The notes under the pieces were generated by a model that did not search any database, was not told where the DNA came from, and worked only from the letters and a program-made list of their open reading frames with translations. A stretch of DNA of 64,000 nt, from assembly GCA_002197995.1 (NCBI GenBank), contig NGZR01000002.1, positions 3,224,001 to 3,288,000 on the forward strand, in the 5' to 3' direction. The translations under genes and the position numbers were made by a program. This document shows positions 35,801 through 47,753 of this stretch, piece by piece. Each line of letters opens with the position of its first letter. Positions within the stretch are counted from its first letter, which is position 1. Source of the stretch: Gaeumannomyces sp. JS-464. Lineage: Eukaryota > Ascomycota > Sordariomycetes > Magnaporthales > Magnaporthaceae.

Positions 35801-37359
35801 AAAAGCGCGTCATGATGCGAAGGGCGGTGGCCTCTTTGCTTTCTCGCGTTTTCGAAGCATTCTTGATTGCCCACAAGCATCATCGACAGGAACCCGCCGG
35901 CACGCAGCTCGGCGCAGCACACGCAGCAGTTGCGTGCAGCACTGCCGCCCCCCATTCCCGGCCCCGCCAGGCGCCCAGCGCCCCGGGCTTAGGAGCCCAC
36001 GCAGACGACCCCGGTCCAGATGGTTCATGCACAGAAGACAAAAACAGATTCAACATACATGCCCACATAGGCCCGACTCCACCGGCGCAAGCATGGATGC
36101 GCGTGGCAACTGGGGGCGAGAAAGGTGCTTGGTTCCGAGCCTCTTTGCCTTTTCTTTTTCTCCATGCCAAAATCCCCGATGTGGTAGTTGGAGGGCCTAG
36201 ACCCTTGCAGTTGGGTCTTCGCGTTCCCTCGAACCGGATACCGACGCACCTTGGTGCGATTGGTCTGAGTTGTTTCCACCTCGCAGGCCCGCAATCCCGA
36301 TTTCACAGCGATGGAGCGACGAGTGACTTCGCCCGAGCGACCAGGCAAGATAAATTACAAGATGTGTCAAGACGGCGCGGTCGGTGCACCAGAGGGGCAC
36401 CGATTGAGGGAGTGTGCGCACCGAAAGGGCACAGGAAAGGCCACCGAAAGGGAAGGGGCATCGATTTGATCGGTCTCCTGTGCCGCTCGCCACCACCACC
36501 ACCAACCTTTGCCCCCGTGCCGCCTTCAGGATGATTCGGGATGGCATGACTGAATTCACGTTGCTATTCCAGACCACACAAGGAGCGAGATGGCGCCTCT
36601 TTATGGCAATGTTCTCGGGATACCACTTCGCCACCCGCCCACGGGGTGCGCTCTCGTCCCCGTGCCATCCTTGGACGGCACGGGATCCCGCTCTCGACCC
36701 CGGTGCCACCCTTGGGGAAGCTTGAGCTTCTTTTGTTGATGGGTGGTTATGTCATGTTCGACTTTAGAAAACTTGCCTTCCTCGCCTGCGGCCAGGCCAT
36801 ATGGCTGCCTTCCCGTATCCAGTAACGAGATGGCCCCGGCCTGGGCTACCTACGTAGTTGTCTACAATGTTTTGATATCATGTCATCGATCGAGCTAGCC
36901 TAGGCGCTCGAAACAGTCGAGGCAGCGGACTCAACGAAATATCTTGGATCTACCCTGATTGCCTGGGTAGGCCTATTGCGCAGTCGCCACAGGCCGCCTC
37001 AAAGTCCAGCTCTCTTAGAGAGCGGCACATCATCGTAGCATTCTGGGCCAAGAATAGGCTAGCTCGCTGGCACCCAAGCCGGGCCCAGAAGCTTCATTTT
37101 GGCAGATCGCCAAGGAGGCGCTAGTCAATGAGTATTGCCTTTCTTGGCATATTGGATGTGACGAGCCGGAAGAGGATCTAGATTCTGCGACTAGCTAGGT
37201 CCAGGGTCTTCACAACAGCTCACCAAGCTCACGACATGAGAGTTCGAGCCATTGAAAACGCTACCCAAGGTAGATCGATTGGGTCTCCGTCGCCACAGTC
37301 AAGACATGCGTCATACTTCCAAACAAAATAAGCCTCCATGCCCTCCATGCCCTGCCATC
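32851..37359. other. 4.5 kb gene-free region
   Basis: This lies upstream of the serine-rich gene and downstream of PWP1. The longest open frames (33452-34369 minus, 35677-36534 plus) are compositionally biased and show no recognisable motif. There is a T-rich run at 34517-34541, a TGCATGCATGCATGCA tract near 34964-34980 and a paired repeat at 36640-36715. Part of 33,000-34,500 may be transcribed leader of the serine-rich gene. Confidence 0.5.
36640..36715. repeat. Two imperfect 35-37 bp repeats, each with an inverted repeat
   Basis: Copies at 36640-36674 and 36679-36715 share CACGGG..CGCTCTCG.CCCC..GTGCCA.CCTTGG, with a period of about 39 bp. The first copy contains a perfect 7-bp inverted repeat CACGGGG/CCCCGTG (36640-36646 and 36658-36664, 11-nt loop). 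The second copy keeps this imperfectly. It is non-coding. Confidence 0.75.
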
Positions 37360-39152
37360 TCATGCGTCATTCATAGATTCATCGCTGTCATTGCCATCAT
37401 CGCCACCCGAGCCACTCTCATCGTCGTCGTCCTCGTCATCCTCCTCCCCATCGCTGCTCTCCTCCTCGTCGCTGCCGGCGTTGTTGACACCAATCACCCT
37501 CTCCTCGACCTCCTCACCCGCCGTGGCGCCCGCGGGGAGCCTGGTTGCGAACGCGCGGCGGATGGCGGCGTTGGTGCTCGTGTCCCACACAGTCGCCGTG
37601 CCCTTGCTGCCCGCCACCGCGAGCCGGAAGGCAACCTCGGGATCGGGGGCGAACGAGGTCGAGAAGACCTTGCCGACGTCCAGGTTGCGCGAGACCACCA
37701 TGGACGGGCCGGACGCCTGGATGTTCCACAGCTTAACCGTCTTGTCCGTCGAGCCCGTGGCCATGAAGCCAGGGATGACGGGGTTGATGTCGAACGACGA
37801 GATGGACTCGTCGTGCGCCTGCAGCGTCCACACGGCCTTGGTGGCCGTCGGGTCCGCGGGCACGTTCCGGGCGTCGTGGTAGTGCACCACGCCGTTCTCG
37901 GTCGACACGAAGAAGTAGTTGAGGTCGTGGGGATCCCACTTGACCGTCTCGACGTCGCTCTCAACCCCCACCGCGGCGCCTTGGCGTTCGGTGCGCGCAT
38001 GTCGCCGGCCACGACGGTGCGGTCGTAGCTGCCGCTCAGCAGCACCGTCGCTTCGGTCGGGTGCCAGGCCAGCGAGCAGACCTTGTCCGTGTGGTAGCTG
38101 TACGACTGTGCGCACTTGGTCGTGTGCAGGTTCCACAGCTTGACCGTCTTGTCCGCCGAGGCCGACGCCAGCAGGTTGCGGTGCTTGCGGTTGGCGGCCA
38201 GGGCCAGCACCGCGTCCACGTGGTACTCGTCATTGGCCTTCTTGGACTTCTTCTTTTTCTTCTTCTTCCGTTTTGCCTCCTCGCCGTCTCCGCCCTGGCC
38301 CAGGATCGCGTTGGGATACATGCGGTCGATCGTGTCCAGGTCCCAGATCTCAATGTCCGGGTCCATGGTGCCGATGGCCACAAAGTTTGCCGCCGAGTCC
38401 TTTTCAACGTCCTGCTTCTCGACTGGATTGTCCAGCCACTCGACGCAGAGCGGTATTGCCGGCAGCATAATGTCGTGGTGGACGTACAGGTTGTCGGCAG
38501 CGTCTTCGTAAACGTAGACCTCGAGGTGCGCGAGCTCGTCCTCGACCTTTGCCGCGAGCAGCAGGTTGTCCGTAGCTAGGATCTGAAGGTCTTCCCTGTC
38601 CTCCTCGTCCTCGTCGGCCTTTTCGCCGTCCTTAAGGGTGATGTAAGGATCGTCCTCGTTGTTTTCGTAGTACGCTAGCGACTTGATGTTTCCAAAGATG
38701 CCCATGCCCTGGCCCTCTGCCGCGTTGGGATCGTCGTCGTCGTCGTAGTGTTCCAAATCATACTCCTTCAGGTCATCATCGTTGATATCGATCCTGCGAC
38801 GCCATATTAGCTTCCGCGTGGTCATTGTAGTAAAAACAGGCCGACGAAGGGGAAGCACAGTAGGGTGTACGCACTCGACCTTGGGCTCTTTGGCTTCACT
38901 TGACTCCTTTGTGCTCTTTTTTGACTTCGATTTGGATTGGCCTTCGGTGGCCTCCGGCTGGTCCTCGTCATCCTCGTCCTCGCCGTTCTCCTTGCCCTGA
39001 GCATCCTCGAGGTCCTCTTTTGCGTCGTCCAGTTGTAGCTTCGCCAGAGTCGCTATGCGCTCAAACTCCTCCTCGTCAAAGTCGTATTTTTTGGGGAAGG
39101 GGGCGGCGAATCCCCGCGGCACCCAGGCCGTAGTGGTGATCATAGAGGACAT
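37360..39152 (-). CDS. PWP1: Periodic tryptophan protein 1 homologue (WD40)
   Basis: Two exons: 38875-39152 and 37360-38793, about 570 aa. The start gives MSSMITTTAWVPRGFAAPFP, the family N-terminus. The 81-nt intron (GTGCGT...CAG) rejoins EPKVE-IDINDDDLKEYDLEHYDDDDD. WD40 repeats follow: DPDIEIWDLD, ASADKTVKLWNLH, SGSYDRTVVAGDMRAP, WDPHDLNYFFVSTENG, ATGSTDKTVKLWNIQ. The tail is acidic (about 50 residues, mostly Asp/Glu/Ser). Pwp1 is a nucleolar WD40 protein required for 60S ribosomal subunit assembly in yeast. One base is missing in the run 37965-37969 (G on the coding strand), splitting RWG-VESDVETVKW; the remainder is fully conserved. It is divergent from PRP16 across 402 bp. Confidence 0.93.
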
Positions 39153-39554
39153 CTTGGCACTAGGAAGAATGGCCTCCTCCGCATGCGCATGTAGGTAGGC
39201 TGTGCGCAACAAAATTTCCTACAACTTTTTTTTTTCTTCTCTTTCAGCGCGGGCGCAAAATTTAGTGGGGATGCCTGTCATCGCGGGGCTTATCTTATCA
39301 TTGAACAAGTTAGCTTGCCAGGACGGCCCACCTAGCCCATGCTCCGGCAGCTCGGGTCAGGGGTCCACCTCCAACGCGTCCCGTCTGCCATCGTGGCGCT
39401 CAGGCTGTCCGTTCCATCTTGCCAGAGGCTTTCTACAGGCTTCGCAAAACCAGCGGTCGACTTCTCTTTCCCGCATTGTGAATACGGACTTGTCGGATAC
39501 TGGTTGGCACCGTCAATCGATTTGATTGCTGAATCTGTAGTCGCCGACGCAGCC
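39153..39554. promoter_or_regulatory. Shared divergent promoter of PWP1 and PRP16
   Basis: 402 bp separate the two ATGs, with no other gene between. Both products are essential RNA-processing factors in yeast, so co-regulation from one nucleosome-free region is plausible. A T-rich tract sits at 39228-39238. No specific factor site is claimed. Confidence 0.5.
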
Positions 39555-42500
39555 ATGTCAGACAGAGATTCGAACCCGAAAAGGCGGCGCGTGGATCTGA
39601 ATCCTCTACGCTCCGACGACCGATATAGCTCCCCCTTGCCGACTCGCGAGGGCGACAGCAGGAGTGGCAAGCCCTTCAACAGGCCACAGCACCGTCTGCA
39701 ATTCAATCGCCGTGGCCGTGGTGATGGCTCCAGCGCGGACTCGGGCGCGTCGACGCCTCGCGGCCGAGGAGGCGCGTCGCCAGTACCCGATCTCCCGAAG
39801 AAGACGCCAATGCGCTTGACCGCGATTGGTACGCCGGCGACGAGGACGGACACACTTTTGGAGATGACTACCACAACCCATTCGCGGCCTACGCTGACAG
39901 CGCGGCCGCGGAGCAGGAGCAGGTCGAGAAGAAGGCGGGCCGCTTCGACCGCATGAGCGTCCGCGCCCTCCAGAAGCAGAAGGACATCGACGCCTGGGAG
40001 ACGAACCGAATGCTCACGTCGGGTGTCGCCCAAAGACGGGACTTGGGTGCCGACTTTGATGACGATGAGGAGGCCACCCGCATACATCTTCTCGTGCACG
40101 ATCTGCGCCCGCCTTTTCTGGATGGCCGCACGGTCTTCACCAAGCAGCTTGAGCCTGTGCCGGCCGTCAGGGATAACCAGAGCGACATGGCCGTCTTCAG
40201 TCGCAAGGGGAGCAAGGTCGTCAAGGAGAGGAGGCAGCAGCGGGAGCGCCAGAAGCAGGCACAGGAGGCCACCAAGCTTGCTGGCACCGCCCTGGGTAAC
40301 CTGATGGGCGTTCGGGTCGAGGAGGATGGCGACAGTGCCCTTCCCGTGCCTGGGGAGGCGGCTGACGGTGCTGCCAAGGCGCCAAGCTCCAACAAGTTCA
40401 GCGAGCACCTGAAGAAGAACGACGGCGCGAGCAACTTCAGCCAAAGCAAGTCGCTCAGGGAGCAGCGGCAGTTCCTCCCGGCCTTCGCCGTCCGCGAGGA
40501 CCTGATGCGGGTAATACGCGACAACCAGGTCATCATCGTGGTCGGTGAGACCGGGTCTGGCAAAACGACGCAGCTCACCCAGTTTCTGTACGAGGACGGC
40601 TATGGCAAGCTGGGCATGATCGGCTGCACGCAACCCCGTCGAGTCGCCGCCATGAGCGTCGCCAAGCGTGTCAGCGAGGAGATGGAAGTTAAGCTCGGGG
40701 GTCTCGTCGGCTACGCGATCCGCTTCGAGGATTGCACTAGCCAGGAGACCATGATCAAGTACATGACCGATGGTGTCCTGCTGCGAGAGTCCTTGAACGA
40801 ACCGGATCTCGATCGGTACTCGTGTGTGATTATGGACGAGGCCCACGAGCGAGCGCTCAACACCGACGTGCTGATGGGCCTTTTCAAAAAGATTCTACAG
40901 AGGAGACGGGACATAAAGCTAATTGTGACGTCGGCCACGATGAACTCGAAGCGGTTTTCCGACTTCTTTGGCGGTGCCCCGGAGTTTATCATTCCGGGGA
41001 GGACGTTTCCGGTGGATGTCATGTTCCACCGCTCGCCCGTCGAGGACTATGTCGACGCGGCAGTCCAGCAAGTGCTGTCTATCCACGTCTCGATGGGCCA
41101 GGGCGATATCCTCGTCTTCATGACGGGACAGGAGGACATTGAGGTGACGTGCGAGCTCATCCGAGAACGCCTTGATGCGCTCAACGATCCACCCAAACTT
41201 AGCATCCTGCCCATCTACAGTCAGATGCCCGCAGATCTTCAGGCCAAGATCTTCGATCGGGCGGCACCAGGCGTGCGCAAATGCATCGTCGCCACCAATA
41301 TCGCTGAGACAAGTCTGACTGTCGACGGTATCATGTACGTTGTCGACGCCGGCTACTCGAAGCTTAAGGTGTACAACCCCAAGATGGGCATGGACACCCT
41401 TCAAATCACACCTATATCTCAGGCAAACGCCTCGCAAAGATCTGGACGTGCGGGCAGGACCGGGCCCGGCAAGGCCTTTAGGCTGTATACAGAGAAGGCG
41501 TTCAAGGACGAGCTCTACATACAAACGATTCCCGAGATCCAGCGGACAAACCTCAGCAACACCATTCTTTTGATCAAATCTCTCGGGGTTAAGGATATGC
41601 TGGACTTCCATTTTATGGATCCGCCACCGCAGGACACCATGACCACGTCGCTCTTCGATCTCTGGGCCCTGGGCGCGCTGGACAACTTGGGCGAGCTCAC
41701 GGAAATGGGGCGCAAAATGAACTTCTTCCCCATGGACCCATCGCTGGCAAAACTCCTGATAATGGCGGAGGAGTACGGGTGCACGGAGGAGATGGTGACG
41801 ATTGTGTCGATGCTGTCGGTGCCCAACGTCTTCTACCGGCCGAAAGAGCGGCAGGAGGAGTCGGATGCAGCGCGAGAGAAGTTTTTCGTGCCCGAGTCGG
41901 ACCATCTGACGTACCTGCACGTGTACTCGCAGTGGAAGGCGAACGGGCACTCGGACGGGTGGTGCACGCGCCACTTTCTGCACTCCAAGTCGCTGCGGCG
42001 GGCCAAGGAGGTCCGGGACCAGCTGCTGGACATTATGCGGGCGCAGAAGATGGAGATGGTCAGCTGCGGGACCGACTGGGACGTGGTGCGCAAGTGCATC
42101 TGCTCGGGCTACTACCACCAGGCGGCCAAGGTCAAGGGCATCGGCGAGTACATCAACCTGCGGACGAGCGTGACAGTGCAGCTGCACCCGACCAGCGCGC
42201 TCTACGGGCTCGGGTTCCTGCCCGACTACGTCGTGTACCACGAGCTGATCCTGACGTCCAAGGAGTACATGTCGACGGTGACGTCGGTCGACCCCATGTG
42301 GCTCGCCGACCTGGGAGGCGTCTTCTACTCGGTCAAGGAGAAGGGCTACTCGGCGCGCGACCGGCGCGTGGTCGAGACCGAGTTCAACCGCAAGATGGAG
42401 ATCGAGGCCAAGATGGCAGAGGACAAGGCCCGCGACGACGAGCGCCGGCGGGCCGAGGAGAAAAAACTAGACAAGAAGAAAGGGGGTGAGAAGGAGGACA

Positions 42501-42580
42501 GTGACGAAGAGGACAAGAAGTTCATCACCAAGGGGGCTGTGAGGAAGCCCGTATTCAAAAGGAAGCGAGGGAGGCCCTAG
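39555..42580 (+). CDS. PRP16: Pre-mRNA splicing DEAH-box ATPase PRP16
   Basis: An intronless gene, about 1008 aa, starting [17 protein letters not shown] at 39555. The N-terminal third is charged and disordered and includes a family-typical [21 protein letters not shown]. The helicase core follows: motif [10 protein letters not shown] (about 330), Ia TQPRRVAAM, motif II DEAH (about 427), motif III SATM, motif V and motif [14 protein letters not shown]. Then come the winged-helix, HA2 and OB-fold regions and a Lys/Glu-rich tail. Prp16 remodels the spliceosome after the first transesterification and proofreads branch-site choice. The N-terminal sequence ([23 protein letters not shown]) separates it from Prp2, Prp22 and Prp43. 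One base is missing near 39808-39810, between LPKKTP and [13 protein letters not shown]. Confidence 0.95.
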
Positions 42581-43582
42581 CCAGGATTGGGGAATGAATG
42601 AGAAAATGCTTGCATTGCACTGAGTATCTGCGTAAAGTCGAGATGTCTGATTGGAGAATCCAAGGACGATTGTGATGAATGGATGGTGATTTTCAAGCAG
42701 GCACCTCAATATTCCTGGATAGGAAGGTACTTACCTAGGTACCTGCATAGACACACGTCCTTGCACACTTGAGGTCTCCCCCTATTCCTGGCAAGTTCTC
42801 GATAGGGTCACCCTGACGAAGATACTGATGCCTCGTCCTCAAGCGCATTAGAATAGCATGAAATGCATTGGGTCTGCAATGTTCCAAGCTTGTTTGGTCT
42901 TACTGAGTCGGGGCGCAGCCCACTGCGGCACGCTAATCCTTCGCACAAGCCGCCCAAGCCAGGGGTTCGTCCATGTCATGAAGTCAACGTACAGGTGGGG
43001 CAGGGACGCGTAGCATTCGCTGGTCAGGTAATTTCGTTTCCCCAACATCAAACCCGCACGCCGTCAGTGTGGTCGTCTGGGTCGTCTGGTGGGATCGGAC
43101 CCGTCGTCAGGTCATCCGCCGGCACCGCTTCTGCACCTCGCAGACCCTTAGTGAGCACCCTGGCGAACACCGGCGCTCCCCCCAGATAACCACCATCAAG
43201 CCCAGCCGATACCCGACCCTCCGCGACTGCACTGCGTCTCTGTCTGACGGCCCTAGTAAGGACGGCCGATATCGTTGCTCCCATCCGGTTCCGCGTCATC
43301 ATCCCGCCCCTACAATCTCCCGCCGAGGGCTCGGTATGGCCGAGACGTTGCACGGCTGGGGGTAATCTACCAGGCGCAAACAAAGAAGCACATACAGAGT
43401 GAGTTTCGGCCGACCGCCACTCTCCAAATCTCGAAACCGCAACACCAAAAGTCCCCGCCAACAACCCCCTAATTCTGGTGTTACAGCTGTTCAGGTCCGA
43501 ATCGATCCTCCGCTCACGGGCGATCTACTTTCTCTCGGACAAACCTCCTCTGTGTCGCGACCATCCCGCCTTCGAAGAAGAA
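42581..43582. other. Intergenic region PRP16-DUF726
   Basis: About 1 kb, holding the PRP16 3' end and the promoter of the DUF726 gene. It includes an ACCTAGGT motif at 42733-42740 within TTACCTAGGTACC. I see no supported gene. Confidence 0.5.
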
Positions 43583-46500
43583 ATGGACGATCCAGACGCG
43601 GGGGGCGTGAGACCCCCTGGCAAGAACGATGCCTCCAATGACGCACCACGGCCGCCACAGACCAAGCTCAACCCCATTAATGCTAGCCCGAAGCCGGTCT
43701 CGCCTCGGCCGCAGCAGGCCGCCGCACCTGCCCCCGCCCCGCTGCCATTCCGGCGGATCCCGAGGAGGAGGTTGAGTATGACGACTTTGGCCTGCCCATC
43801 AAGAAGCCCCCGCCGGCCCCCGCCGGCCACACCGACTACCCAACAGACAACCCGGACGCCGGGGAGCAGCCCGGGAGGAAATGGAGCGTGAGCCTACGGG
43901 CCAGGAGCGCCAGCCGCTCCTCAGCCAAGTCGACCCATTCGCACAGGAGAGTGCCGTCGACCACCTCGCTGCGTGGCCGCAGGTCACGGTCCTCGAGCAT
44001 CTCACATCACCAGATCGACATTCCCGACTGCGATAGCAGCGAAGACGAGTTTAACTCTGCTGCCTCCAGGCCCTTATCTCGGGCCGCATCGATTAACAGC
44101 CTCCGTAGCGTGGGCGAAGACCCCCTGACGCCAGTTGTCTCGAGGCTTGCTCCTGGGATCGCGGCAGCACTGACGGAGGACCCCGCGGAGATGACACCAA
44201 TCGCACCGGTGGCCTCCCAGAAGCTGGGTAGCGAGGAGGGGAACAAGGGAGATAAGAGTGACGATACAAAGGCAAAAGACTCGGTGGCAGCCGGGGAGAA
44301 GGACAAGCCCAAAGTACATGCCACCAGCCGCAGCCGTGCAGCAAGCATCGCCAGTTCCGCCAACCGCAGCCGTGCGGCAAGCGTCACTAGTATGCGTAGC
44401 TTCAGACACGGCCGGCAACCAAGTACGGCCAGTGCAGCGGACCCGGCACAACTGTCTGAATTCTCCCACCAGGCACTCACCACCAAGAAGGAAGAGGCGG
44501 AATCGGACGACGATGGCGGATGGCAAGAAATGCCGTCGTACGCGGCTTATGACATATACGACGACGACAACAGACTTGTTGCCAAGGAATTCAACGAGGC
44601 CGAGGATGAGACGGAAAAGTACGGCTACGGCGGGCTTGGCGGCGCGGGCAAGGGCTACACTAAGGTGCTGGTGGACGACGATGCTGAGTCGGCGACGAGC
44701 ATGGACGAGAACACAAACTACCTCTTCAAGGGCGCCGGGACCAGTCTGCAGGATGAGGAGGACGCACGGGACGCCGTGTCCCAGCTGCAGGCCACCAAGG
44801 ACTTGCTGACTGAGGGGCAGCGCATCGCCTACGTCGGACTAACGCGCCTCGAGGTGTCTGCCATGACCAAGGAGTTTGAGGACATGGAGCGCACTAAAAA
44901 GTCGCGCAAGGAAATCCAGCTCGCGGCCGAGGCCCTGAAGATGTGGTCCCAGAAGATGATGATCCGTCTGTATGCCCACATGGAGATCACTACCGACGAG
45001 CAGATCATGATCGAGCAGCTCAGCGCCCACGGCGTCCAGCCTGCCGATCTGACTCCAGTTCTGATGGCAAACTCCAGGGTGTCAAACCCCATGGCCGGTG
45101 AGACGGAATCGCGAACATCCACTCGGGCCACGACGCCCGCTCCAGACTCGCTGGCACCAGAGGGACCGGGCAAGGGGCACAGCCGCTCCTCTTCAACGTC
45201 TTCCATCAAAAGCCAAGAAGGCCGGCAATAAGACCGGGCAACTACCTGACGAGGAGGAGGCAGCAGCGCGTCCGCCGCCGTACGAGGCACACACGGTAGA
45301 CGATATGCCTGGGGTGCAGATGCCAAGCCAGATGACGGACTCTGCCAAGATTTTCATTGATCTCCGATGGACGGTCCTGTGCGACCTGTTCTTAGTGCTG
45401 ATCGCCGACTCGGTATACGACGCGAGGTCCAGGTGCCTCCTGGAAAGTGGTGGGAAAGAGCCTGGAAATCAGTTGGCTGGAGATATGTCGGTTCGAGAAG
45501 AAGGTTACAGATGCGCTCGAGATGCAGCAGCAGGCCGAAAAGGAGAACTGGAACGAGGACGAGCACATGGACACGCGCCGCAAACTCGCACTCAAGCGGC
45601 GGTACGTCATGATGGGCCTCGCTACGGTGGGTGGTGGCCTGGTCATCGGCCTGTCGGCGGGTTTGCTGGCTCCCGTCATCGGCGCGGGCCTCGTGGCCGG
45701 CTTCGGCGCCATCGGCGTCTCGAGTGGACGGGCTTCCTGGTGGGCGCCGGCGGCACGGCCATCATCGCCACCAGCGCGGCTACTTTCGGGCAGCATCATC
45801 GGCGTCCGCGCCGCCAACCGCCGCACCGGCTCGGTCAAGACTTTCGAGTACCGACCCCGCACAACAACAAGCGTGTCAACCTCATCGTCACGGTTTCGGG
45901 CTGGATGACGGGCAAGGTCGATGACGTCCGTCTGCCCTTCAGCACAGTAGACTCGGCCATGGGTGATATATACTCGGTGCTGTGGGAGCCCGAGATGCTT
46001 CGGAGTATGGGAGACACTATCAACATCTTGGCAACCGAGGTGAGTCTCTTTTTGGCCCTCCACTCTCCTCTAGACATGATTCTCCTGCCAAAGTGGACAC
46101 TATAGCTGACGAACTGTTTTTTTAAGGCCCTCACGCAAGGTCTCCAGCAGGTTTTGGCCAGTACCTTCACGGCGCTCATGGCCGCCCTGACAGTGCCAGT
46201 GGTCCTCACCAAGCTTTCGTACCTGATCGACAATCCCTGGGCCGTCTCGCTGGACCGAGCCTGGTCGGCAGGTTTGATTCTTGCTGACTCACTGATCGAC
46301 CGCAACCTTGGGACGCGGCCGGTGACACTGGTCGGGTATTCTCTGGGCTCCCGTGTCATCTTCTCATGCCTCCTCGAGCTCGCCCGCAAAGGCGGTCTGG
46401 GCCTGGTGCAGAATGTGTACCTGTTCGGATCGCCCGTTGTGGTGAAGCGAGACGAGTACCTACGCGCCCGGTCGGTGGTGTCTGGGCGCTTCGTAAATGC

Positions 46501-47753
46501 GTACAACCGCAATGACTGGATTCTGGGCTATCTGTTCAGATTGACCAACGCGGCATCCGGCGTGTGGCCGGGCTGGCCCCCCTCGAGGAGATTCCGATGT
46601 TGGAGAACATGGACGTGTCCGAGTTCGTGGGGGCCACATGGATTACCGAGCCAAGATGCCGAGGCTCCTACGCGAGTGCGGCTGGCTCGTGGAAAGCGAC
46701 GAGTTCACGGAAATCGAGGACCCGGACCCGGATAACCACGCTTCGCGGCAGCGCGAGCTCATCAACGAGATCGAGGAGGCGCGGAAGGAACTAGAGAACG
46801 AGGGCAAATCCAGCAAGGGGGTTGGCTCTCTTTTGGGCGCAAGAAAAAGAGCAAGAAGAAGGAGTGGGAGATTTATGAGGACGCGGCCAAGTCGGCAGCC
46901 GCGGGCGGGGCTGCCGGAGGGGCTGCTGAAGGGGCCGCGGCCGCGATGAGCAAGACGGAGGACAAGGATGGTAATAATCACGGTGTCCTGTTTGACGTGG
47001 ATGCCATCCGGGCGGAGCTGGCCAAGGAGGCGGAGGCGCAAAAGGACAACCCGGACCAGCTGCTGGAGGTGAAGGAGCTGCCGTCGACACTGCCGCCTAT
47101 CAGGCTAAACGTGAGCCCGATGACTGGCGACGTCAGCCCCAGCGGGCTGACGCCGATGACGGCGCGGCCGGTGCCTTCGCCCGTGTTCCCGCGTCACCAC
47201 GCGAGAACCTCAGGGAAACGCAGAGCGCAGAGGTGACGGCCACCTACCGGAGTTCACACGAGGCGCGGTCGCCGTACGAGTACAAGCCGTCTGAGTCGCA
47301 GCGTACGGCGGCAACGGCTCGGAGGAGGCTACCGGTCGCCGAGCTACCACAACGCCGCCCCCAGCATCGGGGGTGGCGCGGCCACCTCACGTTTGACGAC
47401 GGGTTTGGCGATGACGGCGGCGACGAAATACAGATGACGTTTGACACGTCGTTTGACGAGCTGCCATCGTCGTCGTCGCTATCCCGCCAGCGGCACCACC
47501 AAAAGACACATACAAGGCAGCCCCTGTGGAGACGACGGTGTCACCCACGGCTATATCACCGTCGTCGGGCGTATCGCCCATGACGGCTGTCCCGGGCGCG
47601 GGCGAACCGGCAGCGCCAGTCGGGTCACGGCCGGCAATTACGACGTCGCAGACGATGCCAAACATGGGGCAGTCGAACCCGTGGGCCAACCTAGATGATT
47701 TCGACGACCCGGATTTCGGGCAGGAGAAGGAGATATCCATGACTTTTGCATAA
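43583..47753 (+). CDS. DUF726 family membrane-associated alpha/beta-hydrolase-like protein (Mil1/TMCO4-like)
   Basis: One intron at 46040-46126; about 1362 aa after frame correction. The start is MDDPDAGGVRPPG at 43583. After a long Ser-rich N-terminus (RSASRSSAK, SRAASINSLRS repeats) the conserved part begins near 44880 (MWSQKMMIRLYAHMEI, LRWTVLCDLFLVLIADSVYD, WLEICRFEKKVTDALEMQ). A Gly-rich hydrophobic stretch follows (VMMGLATVGGGLVIGLSAG, about residue 675-715). Next are VSGWM and VTLVGYSLGSRVIF (about 890), where GYSLG is the nucleophile elbow, then DWILGYLFRLT. Yeast Mil1 interacts with the AP-1 adaptor; human TMCO4 is a relative. The molecular function is unproven. Eleven one-base frame changes split the gene (about 43736, 45208, 45444, 45727, 45784, 45855, 46550, 46628, 46817, 47188 and 47475), with conserved sequence resuming each time. 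The summed correction (+8 and -3) restores a length divisible by three. Confidence 0.85.

Noticed and set aside
35677..36534. 285-codon open frame on the plus strand
   Set aside because: It is Arg/Pro/Ala/His-rich without domain-like segments, and competing frames are equally open. GC composition alone explains it.
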